The translations under genes and the position numbers were made by a program. Below, piece by piece: positions 22,457-32,067 of a DNA stretch of 33,210 bases; position 1 is the first letter of the stretch, and every line of letters starts with the position of its first letter. Source of the DNA: a virus; the IMG/VR virus record IMGVR_UViG_3300046009_002647, positions 1 through 33,210 of that record, one strand, 5' to 3'. Under the pieces are notes generated by a model, which worked only from the letters and a program-made list of their open reading frames with translations, had not been told where the DNA came from and did no database searches.

Positions 22457-23206
22457 ATGGCAGTAAAAGCTAAAAAGACTGAAGAAGCAGTCAAAGACAA
22501 GACATACGTCTTACTTACAAAGAATCCACCTATGCAACTATTCTTAAGAAATAGACATAAGAAAGGGTCTCCATTACAATTCTTTGATGAAGAAGAAGGA
22601 ACATTAAAGAGTTTGTGTTATGGAACAAATCAAAAATCTGTATTTGAAGATGAACAAAGCGGAGACGTTATCTTAGGCTCAATTATCTTTCAGAATGGTA
22701 AACTTACTGTTCCAAGAACAAATCCACAATTACAAAAATTCTTAGAGATTACACCTGACAATGGTATTGTATTTGAAGAATTTAAACCAGATGAAATTGC
22801 TGAGAAAGAGTTAAGTTCATTAGAGGTCGAAATGGAATCATTACAAACAGCTATGGCATTAACTTTACCTGAAATTGAAAGTATTGCATTATCATTATAT
22901 GGTAGTTCAGTATTATCTAAGAAAACAGCAGAGGTTAAGAGAGATGTATTCTTATATGCTAAATCAAACCCAGAAAGTTTTATGAAGTTAGCTTCAGATG
23001 ATCTAACTAAGTTGAAGGGATTAGCTGTAAGGGCTACAGAATTAAATCTTGCTCAATACAAAGGAAATGCATTCTATAATGGTGAAACATTATTATGTAA
23101 AGTTCCATTTGACGAGACAGACAAGTTTAATACACTTGCAAGATGGATGAATGATACAGACGAAGGAAAAGCCTTTAACAAGTACGTTCAAAGTAAGATT
23201 AAATAA
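22457..23206 (+). CDS. Virion-associated protein, function unknown
   Basis: A 249-residue protein. Residues about 15-110 are a beta-rich domain with a long conserved-looking run (PPMQLFLRNRHKKGSPLQFF, then TNQKSVFEDEQSGDVILG). Residues 110-215 are helical (AEKELSSLEVEMESLQTAMA and on). I have a sense of similar proteins just after capsid genes in marine phages but cannot name a family. It is probably a head completion or decoration component, given its place between the capsid and connector genes. It forms a single-gene unit ended by a terminator. Confidence 0.5.
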   Translation: MAVKAKKTEEAVKDKTYVLLTKNPPMQLFLRNRHKKGSPLQFFDEEEGTLKSLCYGTNQKSVFEDEQSGDVILGSIIFQNGKLTVPRTNPQLQKFLEITPDNGIVFEEFKPDEIAEKELSSLEVEMESLQTAMALTLPEIESIALSLYGSSVLSKKTAEVKRDVFLYAKSNPESFMKLASDDLTKLKGLAVRATELNLAQYKGNAFYNGETLLCKVPFDETDKFNTLARWMNDTDEGKAFNKYVQSKIK

Positions 23207-23236
23207 TACGCACCCATTTCGTTTTATGTGAAATGC

Positions 23237-23267
23237 AAAAGCCTCTATTGATTAGGGGCTTTTTTTT
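23237..23267 (+). terminator. Rho-independent terminator
   Basis: Stem GCCTCTA (23241-23247) pairs with TAGGGGC (23253-23259), one G-T pair included, flanked by an A-run and a T-run of at least eight. It lies between the 249-residue protein and the connector genes. Confidence 0.85.
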
Positions 23268-23273
23268 ATTTTG

Positions 23274-23281
23274 TATCTTTG
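23274..23281 (+). promoter_or_regulatory. Bacteroidota-type -7 box TATCTTTG
   Basis: TATCTTTG followed by CA, preceded by ATTTTG, and placed directly after the terminator. It lies 19 nt before the ATG at 23301. A TTG at 23248-23250, inside the terminator stem-loop, is a possible loose -33 element. Confidence 0.7.
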
Positions 23282-23300
23282 CAAATAAATTTACTTACAA

Positions 23301-24026
23301 ATGATAAATCAAGTATATACTACGGTATTAGCTATATTAAATAAAGACAATAGAGGCTATGTTAGTCCTTTGGAATTTAATTTATATTCTGAATTAGCGC
23401 AAATGGCTATATTCGAAGAGTTATTTCATAAATACTCTAAGGCTATATCTAAGCAGAATGCAAGAATGTATCACTCTGAATTTTCAGATATACCAAAGCA
23501 TATTAGAGAAGCATTTGACGTATTTATTTCTGAGGCTAATTTATCCTTAATAACTGAAAGTGGCTTACATCAATATACTGCAACTGATTTTTACAAGGGT
23601 GTTAAGATAGAAAGATTACCAACTGGAGCAAATCAATTTTCTGGAAGAATAGAAGTCGAAGAAGTTAGTAAGTTAGAGATAACTAAATTACTTAATAATA
23701 ATTTAATATCTCCTACAACAGAGTATCCTGTTTATGTTGGTATTGATGGTAAATATAGAATATTCCCAATAGTTAGTGGAGCTACAATCATAGGTACTTA
23801 TATCAGAAAGCCTAAAGCACCGAAATGGACTTACTTAAGTGTTGGAGGAAACCCTTTGTTTAATGCGTCTGCAACAGACTATCAAGATTTTGAATTGCCA
23901 GAACAATTCTTTTCAGATTTAGTTATAAAGATATTAGGGTATTGTGGTATTGAAATCAGAGAGAATGATGTGGTACAGATAGCACAAGCAATGGAAACCG
24001 CAAGTACAAATAACGAACAATTATAA
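23301..24026 (+). CDS. Head-tail connector/ring protein candidate
   Basis: A 241-residue protein. It opens with the helix pattern DNRGYVSPLEFNLYSELAQ followed by MAIFEELFHKYS, a start I associate with neck or ring proteins of Bacteroidota phages that lie shortly after the capsid gene. A beta-rich middle follows (YPVYVGIDGKYRIFPIVSGA, then GTYIRKPKAPKW), then a C-terminal helical part (ELPEQFFSDLVIKILGYCGI). It is separated by 10 nt from the next connector gene. The family is known to me from gene order and layout rather than by name. Confidence 0.6.
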   Translation: MINQVYTTVLAILNKDNRGYVSPLEFNLYSELAQMAIFEELFHKYSKAISKQNARMYHSEFSDIPKHIREAFDVFISEANLSLITESGLHQYTATDFYKGVKIERLPTGANQFSGRIEVEEVSKLEITKLLNNNLISPTTEYPVYVGIDGKYRIFPIVSGATIIGTYIRKPKAPKWTYLSVGGNPLFNASATDYQDFELPEQFFSDLVIKILGYCGIEIRENDVVQIAQAMETASTNNEQL

Positions 24027-24036
24027 AATATAATAG

Positions 24037-24897
24037 ATGGCACACCAAATTTTACCACCAATAAATTACTATAATAACGAGGATAATTGGGGTAGTTATC
24101 AGTATGTATCTCTATCTCAATTGGTTAATAATTTTATGTTAGAACAAATTGGAGACGATAGGTTACTATCTAATGTAAAGAGATATAATGTATTACAACA
24201 CTTTAAGAGAGGTATTCAGGAATTTAATTATGATACATTAAAGGAAGTAAAGGTTGTAGAGTTAGAGTTAAGTGATTCTTTATTACTTACACTCCCTCAC
24301 GACTTTGTTTCGTATGTTAGGGTTTCTGTATTAGGAAATGATGGATTATTAAGAACATTGTCTAAAGATTCAAGAACATTAATTGGTACAGCTTATTTAC
24401 AAGACCACGAATTCAATATATTGTTTGATGAAAACGGATATCCTTTAGAGGCTAATGAAACAGAAACATTTAAGAAATATAACGAAAGAGTAGTTAGTAG
24501 AGATAATAGTTATTGTGATCACGACCTAACTGGTCCTAACTATGGGATTAATCCTTCACTTAATGCAAATGGATACTTTAGTATAGACAAGAGAAAAGGT
24601 GTGATGTCATTCTCTTCTAATATTGGTGGTAGAGTAATTGTATTAGAGTATGTATCTGATGGTCTTGAATATAATAACGGAGACGAAGTGATGGTACATA
24701 AATTAGCTGAGCAAGCCTTATATAGTTATGTGAAGTATGCTATCTTAAATAATAAGTATGGTGTTCAGGAATACATAATTAATAGAGCTAAGAAAGACTA
24801 CTATAGAGACCTACAAAATGCTAATATCAGAATGTTAGATTTAAGAGGCGGTGAATTATTCATATTATTTAATGGTAGAAAGAAATGGCTAAAATAA
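24037..24897 (+). CDS. Head-tail connector or tail tubular protein candidate
   Basis: A 286-residue protein. The first 80 residues are helical (VSLSQLVNNFMLEQIGDDRL, then RYNVLQHFKRGIQEFNYDTL). A beta domain (VVELELSDSLLLTLPHDFVSY) and a C-terminal helical bundle follow (MVHKLAEQALYSYVKYAILN, then YIINRAKKDYYRDLQNANIR). This layout resembles the gp4/gp11-type adaptors of P22-like and T7-like tails, in which helices form the ring below the portal. Its last 13 nt overlap the start of the 1486-residue hub gene. Function is assigned by analogy and order. Confidence 0.6.
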   Translation: MAHQILPPINYYNNEDNWGSYQYVSLSQLVNNFMLEQIGDDRLLSNVKRYNVLQHFKRGIQEFNYDTLKEVKVVELELSDSLLLTLPHDFVSYVRVSVLGNDGLLRTLSKDSRTLIGTAYLQDHEFNILFDENGYPLEANETETFKKYNERVVSRDNSYCDHDLTGPNYGINPSLNANGYFSIDKRKGVMSFSSNIGGRVIVLEYVSDGLEYNNGDEVMVHKLAEQALYSYVKYAILNNKYGVQEYIINRAKKDYYRDLQNANIRMLDLRGGELFILFNGRKKWLK

Positions 24898-27800
24898 AAA
24901 ATAATTTTCTTAAGGCAACGGTTAATAAAGATTTTGATGAAAGATTGACGCCTAATGGTCAGATGACTGATGCAGAGAATGTAATGGTTATTTCTGAAGA
25001 TAATGGAGGTGTTGGTGTGCTAAAGAATGTAAAGGGTAATTTAAAAGTTACGTCTTTAAATATAGCTAATTCTGAAACAATTGGGAGTATAGAGGATGAT
25101 GCAAAGAATAGGGCTTTCTATTTTGTAGCATCTCCTTCTTATGACTATGTTATTCAATATAATATAATTGATAATACCACAGAGATAGTACTTCAGTCAA
25201 CTCACGGAACAGGTGTATTGAATTTTGATAATGAATATCGCATATCGCATTCTGACTTATTTGTAAGTGTAGAAGGTTATGATTTATTGTCTTGGACTGA
25301 TGGTCTAAACCCTCCAAGAATAATTAATATAGAGAGAGCTAAGACTTATGGTATTGATGGTTTTACGGAAGATGAGGTATCTGTAATGAAACCTTCTCCG
25401 ATATACGCTCCTATAATAACTCTTCAATCAACAGTTACCACAGAATTAACTAATTTCTTAGAAGATAAATTTTTACAATTTGCTTATAGATATAAATATG
25501 AAGATGGGTATTATTCAGCAATATCTTCCTGGAGTCAAGTTGCATTTTTACCTTCTTCATTTGCATTAGATTATCAAACCTATGAAAACTTAGGTATGGT
25601 TAATTTAGCAAATACAGTTAATATAAGCTTTAATTGCGGGAATAGACACGTTATAGGTATTGATTTATTATTTAAGGAAAGTGAAAGTTCTACCGTATAT
25701 ATAATAGATAAGTTTATAAAGAGTGAAGAAGGATGGAACATACCTAATCAATCAATTACATACAACTTCTATGGAAATAAAATATATGGTGTATTAGAGG
25801 AATCTCAATACTTTAGAAATTTTGATAATGTTCCATTAAAAGCAAAAGCACAATCTGCAATTGGTAATAGATTAGTCTATGGTAATATTACAGAAGGAAG
25901 AGACATACCAGAACCTGTGAAATTAAATGTAGATTATTTCTCATCATCATTGGTTATAGATGAAAAGGAAGGAATTGTATCTGATGTTGTTAAAAGCACG
26001 ACATACTCAAATGTAGTAGACTTTGAATTTGGAACGCCAGAAGGTGGCTCTGCTCCTGTAGATGAAATAGATTATGAAACAAATACAATTATTGTAGACA
26101 GAACAACTGATTTTCCATCTGCAACAAATATAGATTTAATTTTAAAGGTATCTCCAAAAGGAGTTTATTTCGGTTCAACATACTCAGTATATGTAAAAGA
26201 TGGAAGTACTACATTGTTTTCTACAATAGATGTTTCTGGAGAAGAAAATATAACATATACTATGCCTATTTCTTTAGCAACAATATATAACTTAAAGCTT
26301 TATGTTGTTTCTGATGATGGTATGATTTATGATTTAGATTTAGAATATAATGCTTATTATGTTGTAGGTCCTAAAATATATGTGTCAAAATACAAATACT
26401 ATGCATACGACCAATTGTGTTATCCTAAAGATGGAGGATACGATTCAACATTAGCGGGAGATACAATTATAGATTATTCAGCATCATTTGATTTTACTGA
26501 TTTTGAATTTGTTTCTGGAATACAAATGCGTTTTGATTTTGAATTACAATCTTCTTTGGTATATGAAGTTCAACCTGCATTTACATATTTCTATAACCTA
26601 ACAGATTCTTATACCGACTTAAATGATTTTATGACAAACTCTGGATTTGTACTTGATTTCGAAGGTACATTTTCATCTGCGTTTTACGACCCTTTAAATC
26701 CGAATTCTAAGGCAAGTAATGCTGGAGATATAGTTAGTGTTCAGCCATTTGTTACAAGTGTTTCTGGAGACATATTGACAATAACAATGCCTTATGTAAA
26801 GTATTTTGTTACAGAAGAAAGCACTTGGCAAGAAAATAAAGATGATTTTTATTTAATAAACTCATTAAACTTTGGTCTTTATAGTGAAGATGCTTTTGCA
26901 AGTATGCACTCAAATAGAAACTATACTTGTGATGTAATATATTTAGATGACAAAGGAAGAAAAACCACAGTTATAAGTGGTGGAGAAACATCTGTTTATA
27001 TTCCTGCATCAGAAAGCGAAAGAGTTAATTCGATAAGAGTTACTACGGCAAGTAATCCACCTTCTTGGGCTAAGTATTATAAATTTGCTATAAAGGAAAC
27101 AAAGAGAGAGTATGACACAATATATGGAAATGTTGTTTATGAAGATGGTATTTATAGATGGATACAATTAGTTGGTGAAAACAAAAATAAAATAAAAGAA
27201 GGTGATGTACTAGAATTAAAATCAGATTACTCAGGACCTACAGAAATACCAATACAGATAAAAGTGTTGGAGGTAGCTACCCAACTAAAAGACTTTTTGC
27301 CAGACAACGAAACATCTGGAGGAGATCCTATTCTTGAGTCAAGTGGTCTTTACTTTAAGATAAAACAAGGAGCTTTCGATATAAATATAGATGGAGACAC
27401 ATTTGTAACGTACGAAGGATTTAGAAGTCAAAGATATATGAGGGGAGATGAAGTTTATACTGCTCCTTTGTTTGGTGAGTTTGATGATTCGACAGTTCCT
27501 GTTTTTATTCCTACTCCAGTTAAGAATGGCAGTCAAATAAGATTCTTTGTTAGGATGTATATGTTTAAGAATGGAGCTTTCGACCAACAAGTAGAGATAA
27601 TAAAATTCGCAGAAGATGATTACGATTCTATTAGAGAATGGTGGGAAGCTGAAATAGCTGATAATCAAGCTTGGTTAAACTTTGCAGAAGATAGACTTCA
27701 GGATTTTGGCTGGGATGAAAATAAAAGATTTTATGTTGCGTCTAATAGAGACGGTACAGCAAGAAGTAATGTTCGTTTAAATGTGGTATTTGATGTTAAA

Positions 27801-29345
27801 TTTTCATCTGGAACTTTAATATTTGAAAACTACAAAGAAGAGCAATTAAATGCACCTTATTTTGAAAGTGTAGAAACATATAATGTCGTTGGTGGAAATC
27901 ATTTTTCTGGAAATGCATTAGCTCCAAATGTACATATATTAAAGAAAACATTTAACTGTTTCACTTTTGGAAATGGTTGCGAAAGTAACACTATTAAGGA
28001 TTCGTTTAATGGAAAAAGATTTTATATAAACTCAAATCCAACATCTATAACGGAAGACATATATAGACAAGTAAATAGATATGCTGATTTAACATATTCT
28101 GGTGTTTATCAGGAAAGCACTGGAGTTAATAAACTTAATGAATTCAATTTATCTTTAGCTAATTATAAGGATGATTTAGTTAAGAAATACGGAAGTATTA
28201 TAAGACTTGATTCAGACCAAACTGATTTACTTGTAATTCAAGAGGATAAATGGAGTAAGGTATTGTATGGTAAGGATTTATTATATAACACAGACGCAAC
28301 AACTAACCTATCAAGAATTGAAGATGTATTAGGTCAACAAGTTTTATATGCTGGAGAATACGGAATATCATCACACCCTGAGTCTTATGATGACTACGGA
28401 ACAAATGCTTTCTGTACTGATGACAAGAGAGGTGTTGTATTAGGTATGAATAACTCTAATGGTCTTAGTGAGATAAGTAATTCAGGAATGAGGGATTACT
28501 TTAAAACCTTATTTAGAGATAATGAAATTGTAAATGTAATTGGTCAGTATGATGCATTCTTTGACATATACATTATGAATATCAAGTACAAAATTAAGGG
28601 GAAAGATTATACATCTTTACCAGTTAAGTATGATTATGTTACTTGGTCTTACTCTCCAGAGGTAAATGGATTTTTAGGTAGACAATCGTTTGACCCTGAT
28701 AGTATGTTGAGAGTGAACAATGAATTCCTATCATTCAAAGGAGCAGATGTTTACAAGCACAATGTGGGGTCTTATAATAACTTTTACGGAACATTAGGTC
28801 AATCTACATTTGCATTTAACTTTAATGAAGAGCCTTCAACAAGAAAGATATTTAAGAATATATCTATAGAAGGTAATTCAGCTTGGAATGTAGAAGTTAG
28901 TACAGATATGCAGAATGGATACGCATATTCTTCTGACTTTCTTAATAAAGAAAATGTTTATTACTCATACATAAGAGGATTAGATTCTTTAGATTTAAAG
29001 ACATTATCTGTAACAGGATTGGGCGTTATCCAGAATATAATTGGATCTGACTACTTCCTTAGCGAAGTACCAAGTTCAGTTAGTGTTGGAGATAAGATAT
29101 ATAACACAAATAGAAATTTATTTGGAACAGTTTCTGGAATAGGACCTGACTACATAAGTATAACACCTGAACCATTTATTACATTCATAGTAAATATAGG
29201 AGACTTTATATTATCTTCAAAACCTAGCTCAATTGAAACGTCTGGTATTAGAGGGTATTATATGAATACACGATTTAATTTACAAACCACAGGTTATGCT
29301 GAGGTGTACGCTATAAATTCAGAAGTCGCAAAATCTTTTGAATAA
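24885..29345 (+). CDS. Large tail hub/stabilisation protein (gp10-like)
   Basis: A 1486-residue protein and the longest in the window. The N-terminus (KIKNNFLKATVNKDFDERLT, then PNGQMTDAENVMV) is typical of the P22 gp10-like tail needle-stabiliser or hub family of Bacteroidota short-tailed phages. The rest is largely beta-strand, aromatic- and Asp-rich, with many Ser/Thr/Asn, as expected for a propeller-containing hub and a receptor-proximal region. No enzymatic motif, signal peptide or membrane segment is seen. It lies directly after the two connector genes and before the internal virion protein set, which is consistent with a tail hub. Confidence 0.68.
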   Translation: MAKIKNNFLKATVNKDFDERLTPNGQMTDAENVMVISEDNGGVGVLKNVKGNLKVTSLNIANSETIGSIEDDAKNRAFYFVASPSYDYVIQYNIIDNTTEIVLQSTHGTGVLNFDNEYRISHSDLFVSVEGYDLLSWTDGLNPPRIINIERAKTYGIDGFTEDEVSVMKPSPIYAPIITLQSTVTTELTNFLEDKFLQFAYRYKYEDGYYSAISSWSQVAFLPSSFALDYQTYENLGMVNLANTVNISFNCGNRHVIGIDLLFKESESSTVYIIDKFIKSEEGWNIPNQSITYNFYGNKIYGVLEESQYFRNFDNVPLKAKAQSAIGNRLVYGNITEGRDIPEPVKLNVDYFSSSLVIDEKEGIVSDVVKSTTYSNVVDFEFGTPEGGSAPVDEIDYETNTIIVDRTTDFPSATNIDLILKVSPKGVYFGSTYSVYVKDGSTTLFSTIDVSGEENITYTMPISLATIYNLKLYVVSDDGMIYDLDLEYNAYYVVGPKIYVSKYKYYAYDQLCYPKDGGYDSTLAGDTIIDYSASFDFTDFEFVSGIQMRFDFELQSSLVYEVQPAFTYFYNLTDSYTDLNDFMTNSGFVLDFEGTFSSAFYDPLNPNSKASNAGDIVSVQPFVTSVSGDILTITMPYVKYFVTEESTWQENKDDFYLINSLNFGLYSEDAFASMHSNRNYTCDVIYLDDKGRKTTVISGGETSVYIPASESERVNSIRVTTASNPPSWAKYYKFAIKETKREYDTIYGNVVYEDGIYRWIQLVGENKNKIKEGDVLELKSDYSGPTEIPIQIKVLEVATQLKDFLPDNETSGGDPILESSGLYFKIKQGAFDINIDGDTFVTYEGFRSQRYMRGDEVYTAPLFGEFDDSTVPVFIPTPVKNGSQIRFFVRMYMFKNGAFDQQVEIIKFAEDDYDSIREWWEAEIADNQAWLNFAEDRLQDFGWDENKRFYVASNRDGTARSNVRLNVVFDVKFSSGTLIFENYKEEQLNAPYFESVETYNVVGGNHFSGNALAPNVHILKKTFNCFTFGNGCESNTIKDSFNGKRFYINSNPTSITEDIYRQVNRYADLTYSGVYQESTGVNKLNEFNLSLANYKDDLVKKYGSIIRLDSDQTDLLVIQEDKWSKVLYGKDLLYNTDATTNLSRIEDVLGQQVLYAGEYGISSHPESYDDYGTNAFCTDDKRGVVLGMNNSNGLSEISNSGMRDYFKTLFRDNEIVNVIGQYDAFFDIYIMNIKYKIKGKDYTSLPVKYDYVTWSYSPEVNGFLGRQSFDPDSMLRVNNEFLSFKGADVYKHNVGSYNNFYGTLGQSTFAFNFNEEPSTRKIFKNISIEGNSAWNVEVSTDMQNGYAYSSDFLNKENVYYSYIRGLDSLDLKTLSVTGLGVIQNIIGSDYFLSEVPSSVSVGDKIYNTNRNLFGTVSGIGPDYISITPEPFITFIVNIGDFILSSKPSSIETSGIRGYYMNTRFNLQTTGYAEVYAINSEVAKSFE

Positions 29346-29351
29346 ATACTT

Positions 29352-29359
29352 TATCTTTG
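29352..29359 (+). promoter_or_regulatory. Bacteroidota-type -7 box 4 nt from a start codon
   Basis: TATCTTTG followed by CA ends 4 nt before the ATG at 29364. With usual Bacteroidota spacing the transcript would begin at or next to that ATG, so the message may be leaderless. No canonical -33 box is evident; TTTG occurs at 29337-29340, too close. Confidence 0.55.
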
Positions 29360-29363
29360 CAAT

Positions 29364-29771
29364 ATGGATATAAGAATTGCTGAACATACTGATTATAAAA
29401 TGCTAACAGAGTGGTGGGGTTTTTGGAGATTTCCAGCCCCATCAATCAAGGCATTACCGCAATATGATTTAGGTAAATTCAATGGAGTTATAGCTTCAGA
29501 AGGAGGTAAAGATTTAGCTTGTGGTTTTATGTACACCACTAATTCCAATATGGTGTGGATAGAGTTTATGGTTACAAATCCTAAGACCACATCAGAAGAA
29601 AGAAATAAGGCTATTTTAAGCGTGTTAGAGGAGTTATCTTTCTCAGCTAAAGAGTTAGGTTATTCAATTGTGTTTTCGTCTATTAAGAACGAGAATTTAA
29701 TTAATAAATATGTAGAGAACGGGTTCTCTATAGGAACAAGAGGAACAACTGAATTAATAAAAATACTATAA
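29364..29771 (+). CDS. GNAT-family acetyltransferase-like protein
   Basis: A 135-residue protein with the small GNAT layout: an N-terminal strand and helix (MDIRIAEHTDYKMLTEWWGF), a central strand pair (ACGFMYTTNSNMVWIEFMV), a helix near residues 70-95 with ERNKAILSVLEELSFSAKEL, and a last strand with GFSIGTRGTTELIKIL. The usual Q/RxxGxG/A acetyl-CoA-binding motif is not obvious, so it may be a divergent or non-catalytic member. I recall similar proteins among virion genes of marine phages. It sits between the tail hub and internal protein genes; the substrate, possibly a host or virion protein, is unknown. Confidence 0.65.
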   Translation: MDIRIAEHTDYKMLTEWWGFWRFPAPSIKALPQYDLGKFNGVIASEGGKDLACGFMYTTNSNMVWIEFMVTNPKTTSEERNKAILSVLEELSFSAKELGYSIVFSSIKNENLINKYVENGFSIGTRGTTELIKIL

Positions 29772-29783
29772 AAAATATATAAG

Positions 29784-30575
29784 ATGGCCGCAGCTACGAG
29801 TATTGCAATGGCAGGTGTAGGACTATTAGGTTCTGGATACCAAGCTATAAAGGGAGCAAAAGATGCGAGAGACGCAAAAAATGCCCTAGATAATTATCAA
29901 AGACAAGAGTTTAATAATGTTGCAGAAGGTATGCAAGTTTCTACTTTAGGTGCAGACCTACAAAGAGAGGAGCAGGCAAGATTAGCTGCTACACAAGTTG
30001 GCGCTTTACAAGGAGCTGGCGTTAGAGGTGTACTTGGTGGTCTTGGTAGAGTTGAGGCAGGTAATCAAATGCTTAATAGACAAATTGGTGCTGAATTAGA
30101 TGCGCAACAAAAACAGATAGACCAAATGTATGCTCAAGACGAAGCTAACATTAGAAATATGCAAGAGCAAAGAGAGATGCAAGATATATCAGGATTGTCT
30201 TCACAATACAATGCTGGTAATCAACAGATGTGGCAAGGTATTGGAGGGATAGCTCAAACAGGAATAGCTGGTCTTGGGGCTTTAGGTAAGTCTAATGAAG
30301 CTACTAAAGGATTAACTAAAACAGCCGAACAAGCTACAAAGGCATTAGATACTTCCTCAAATAAAATGAATGAAGCTTTCAGTGGTTTAAACAATACTTT
30401 AACTAGAACAGGAGGAAGTGGTTTAGGAGCTATGAATTATTTAGAAAATCAACCTTTATTTGGCAATTACAATATACCTTCTTTAACAACACCTGTTCAA
30501 AGAAAAGCAAATATAAGTAATAACTTAAGAGGTTATTCTGTTGATCCGTATAGTGGTAATTTAATTTTTGAATAA
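29784..30575 (+). CDS. Internal virion protein candidate, coiled-coil
   Basis: A 263-residue Ala/Gly/Gln-rich protein. Residues 1-25 are hydrophobic and Gly-rich (TSIAMAGVGLLGSGYQAIKG), and a long coiled-coil stretch follows at about 25-140 (ARDAKNALDNYQRQEFNNVA and onward, with repeated Gln/Glu). A second Gly-rich hydrophobic patch lies near 155-170 (IGGIAQTGIAGLGALG), and the tail is polar. A helical membrane-interacting protein of this type next to the tail hub resembles the gp14-type internal core proteins of T7-like and gp7-type ejection proteins of P22-like phages. It begins 12 nt after the GNAT gene. Confidence 0.55.
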   Translation: MAAATSIAMAGVGLLGSGYQAIKGAKDARDAKNALDNYQRQEFNNVAEGMQVSTLGADLQREEQARLAATQVGALQGAGVRGVLGGLGRVEAGNQMLNRQIGAELDAQQKQIDQMYAQDEANIRNMQEQREMQDISGLSSQYNAGNQQMWQGIGGIAQTGIAGLGALGKSNEATKGLTKTAEQATKALDTSSNKMNEAFSGLNNTLTRTGGSGLGAMNYLENQPLFGNYNIPSLTTPVQRKANISNNLRGYSVDPYSGNLIFE

Positions 30576-30581
30576 AAAGAA

Positions 30582-32051
30582 ATGGCAGTAGTAGGTAATG
30601 TAGGAACATACGCTCAAGTACAACCGATTCAAGGTCCTGACTTTGGAGGAATGGTTAAGGCTGAATTTGATAAGATAGACTTAGCTAAAAAAACTAAGGC
30701 AGCAGCTATAGCGAAAGCAAAGGCAGATGAATTAAAAGATAGAAAAGACCCTAATGCTTATTCAGCTTCTGGTCTAGCTGGATATGATGAATCTATGTCT
30801 AAATTATATAAAGACTTTTACAATAGTGCAATAGAGAATAAAAAGCTATACGAAAAAACAGGAGATTCTAGGTATCTATACGAATACGATAAGACTGTAA
30901 ACGAAATGAATACCATAACAAATGAAGCCAAAGGTTTGGCAGATTACTTTAAGACAGCTGAAGACTTGGCTAAATCTGGTAAGTTAAATAAAGATAATTA
31001 CGATGAAGTAATGTCTGATTTACAACAACTTAGAGATGGTAAGGCTAAGTACATATTTAAAGATGGTAGAGGATTTGTTCAATTGTATGACCAAGATGGC
31101 ACAGAGAGAGAGCCTCAATATATAGGTGGGTTTGTAAAAGACAATCTAAATCTTGTAGGGGATATTGAATTAAATGATGAATATAAAAAAGTTGTAGATA
31201 GAGTTACAGCTCCATTAAAAGAAAGTGGTAGTTATTATAGCAATGTTAAGGTTAGAGATATAAATTCTCCAGAGGCTCAACCTCAAAGAGAAGCTATACA
31301 ATTAGCGGCAGACGCATTAGCTGGAGATAATGCAGCGATGACAAAGTGGTATCAATCTGAAATAAAGCCTACGACTAAAGTAAGAAAAACAAGTAATTGG
31401 ACTGATGACGAAAAGAAAGCGGCATCTAAGTACTTTTATGATAATATGGCTAAATCATACGGTAAAGAAGTTGAGAGAGGTTATGGAGCGCCACCTAGTA
31501 ATAATGGAGGAGGTAAAGGTGACGAGAAGGAAATAATTAAACCTACTGACTTTAGATTACCTGGAGGAGGTAAAGGACACGCTTGGGATGCCTCTGGGGC
31601 TAAAAACCCTAGAGTATCTTCTTTGAAGGTGAATGTTTATAATGAAAAAGGAAAACCTGTTGGTACTAAGGTAGTAGATAATCTTGTATTACTTAACGTA
31701 TATATGGTTAAGAATGCACAAGGTAAAGAATTCATAAAAGTTAAGTATTCAGAGCCTACTGGTACAGAAAGTCAAACATATACAAAAGAAGACGTTAGTG
31801 ACATAGAAAAACAACTTGCTTCATTAAGAAGTAATACAGACGCTTATAACGAAAAGAAGAATGAACTTGAATTAGCTAAAAGAAGTTTGTCTGGAATAAA
31901 GACCACTAACAGAAACGAATTAGTTATACCTAGAGAAGCAGATGACCAAGCTGGTAACGTAGCAAATGCATTAGGATTAAGTTCTACCGATGAGTTATTT
32001 GATAAATACAGAGAGTTAGCTGGGTTTAATAAGAAGGCTGAATTAGATTAA
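30582..32051 (+). CDS. Internal virion protein candidate
   Basis: A 489-residue, Lys/Glu-rich helical protein. The N-terminal 200 residues are charged helices (DLAKKTKAAAIAKAKADEL and on), and a Gly-rich hinge, APPSNNGGGKGDEKE, lies near residue 308. The following 100 residues are beta-rich (NPRVSSLKVNVYNEKGKPVG), and the C-terminus is a helical stretch with EKKNELELAKRSLSGIK. No enzymatic motif is visible. It follows the coiled-coil protein by 6 nt and precedes the large partial gene by 16 nt, as expected for the internal ejection proteins of a short-tailed phage. Confidence 0.55.
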   Translation: MAVVGNVGTYAQVQPIQGPDFGGMVKAEFDKIDLAKKTKAAAIAKAKADELKDRKDPNAYSASGLAGYDESMSKLYKDFYNSAIENKKLYEKTGDSRYLYEYDKTVNEMNTITNEAKGLADYFKTAEDLAKSGKLNKDNYDEVMSDLQQLRDGKAKYIFKDGRGFVQLYDQDGTEREPQYIGGFVKDNLNLVGDIELNDEYKKVVDRVTAPLKESGSYYSNVKVRDINSPEAQPQREAIQLAADALAGDNAAMTKWYQSEIKPTTKVRKTSNWTDDEKKAASKYFYDNMAKSYGKEVERGYGAPPSNNGGGKGDEKEIIKPTDFRLPGGGKGHAWDASGAKNPRVSSLKVNVYNEKGKPVGTKVVDNLVLLNVYMVKNAQGKEFIKVKYSEPTGTESQTYTKEDVSDIEKQLASLRSNTDAYNEKKNELELAKRSLSGIKTTNRNELVIPREADDQAGNVANALGLSSTDELFDKYRELAGFNKKAELD

Positions 32052-32067
32052 TAATTTACACATAAAA

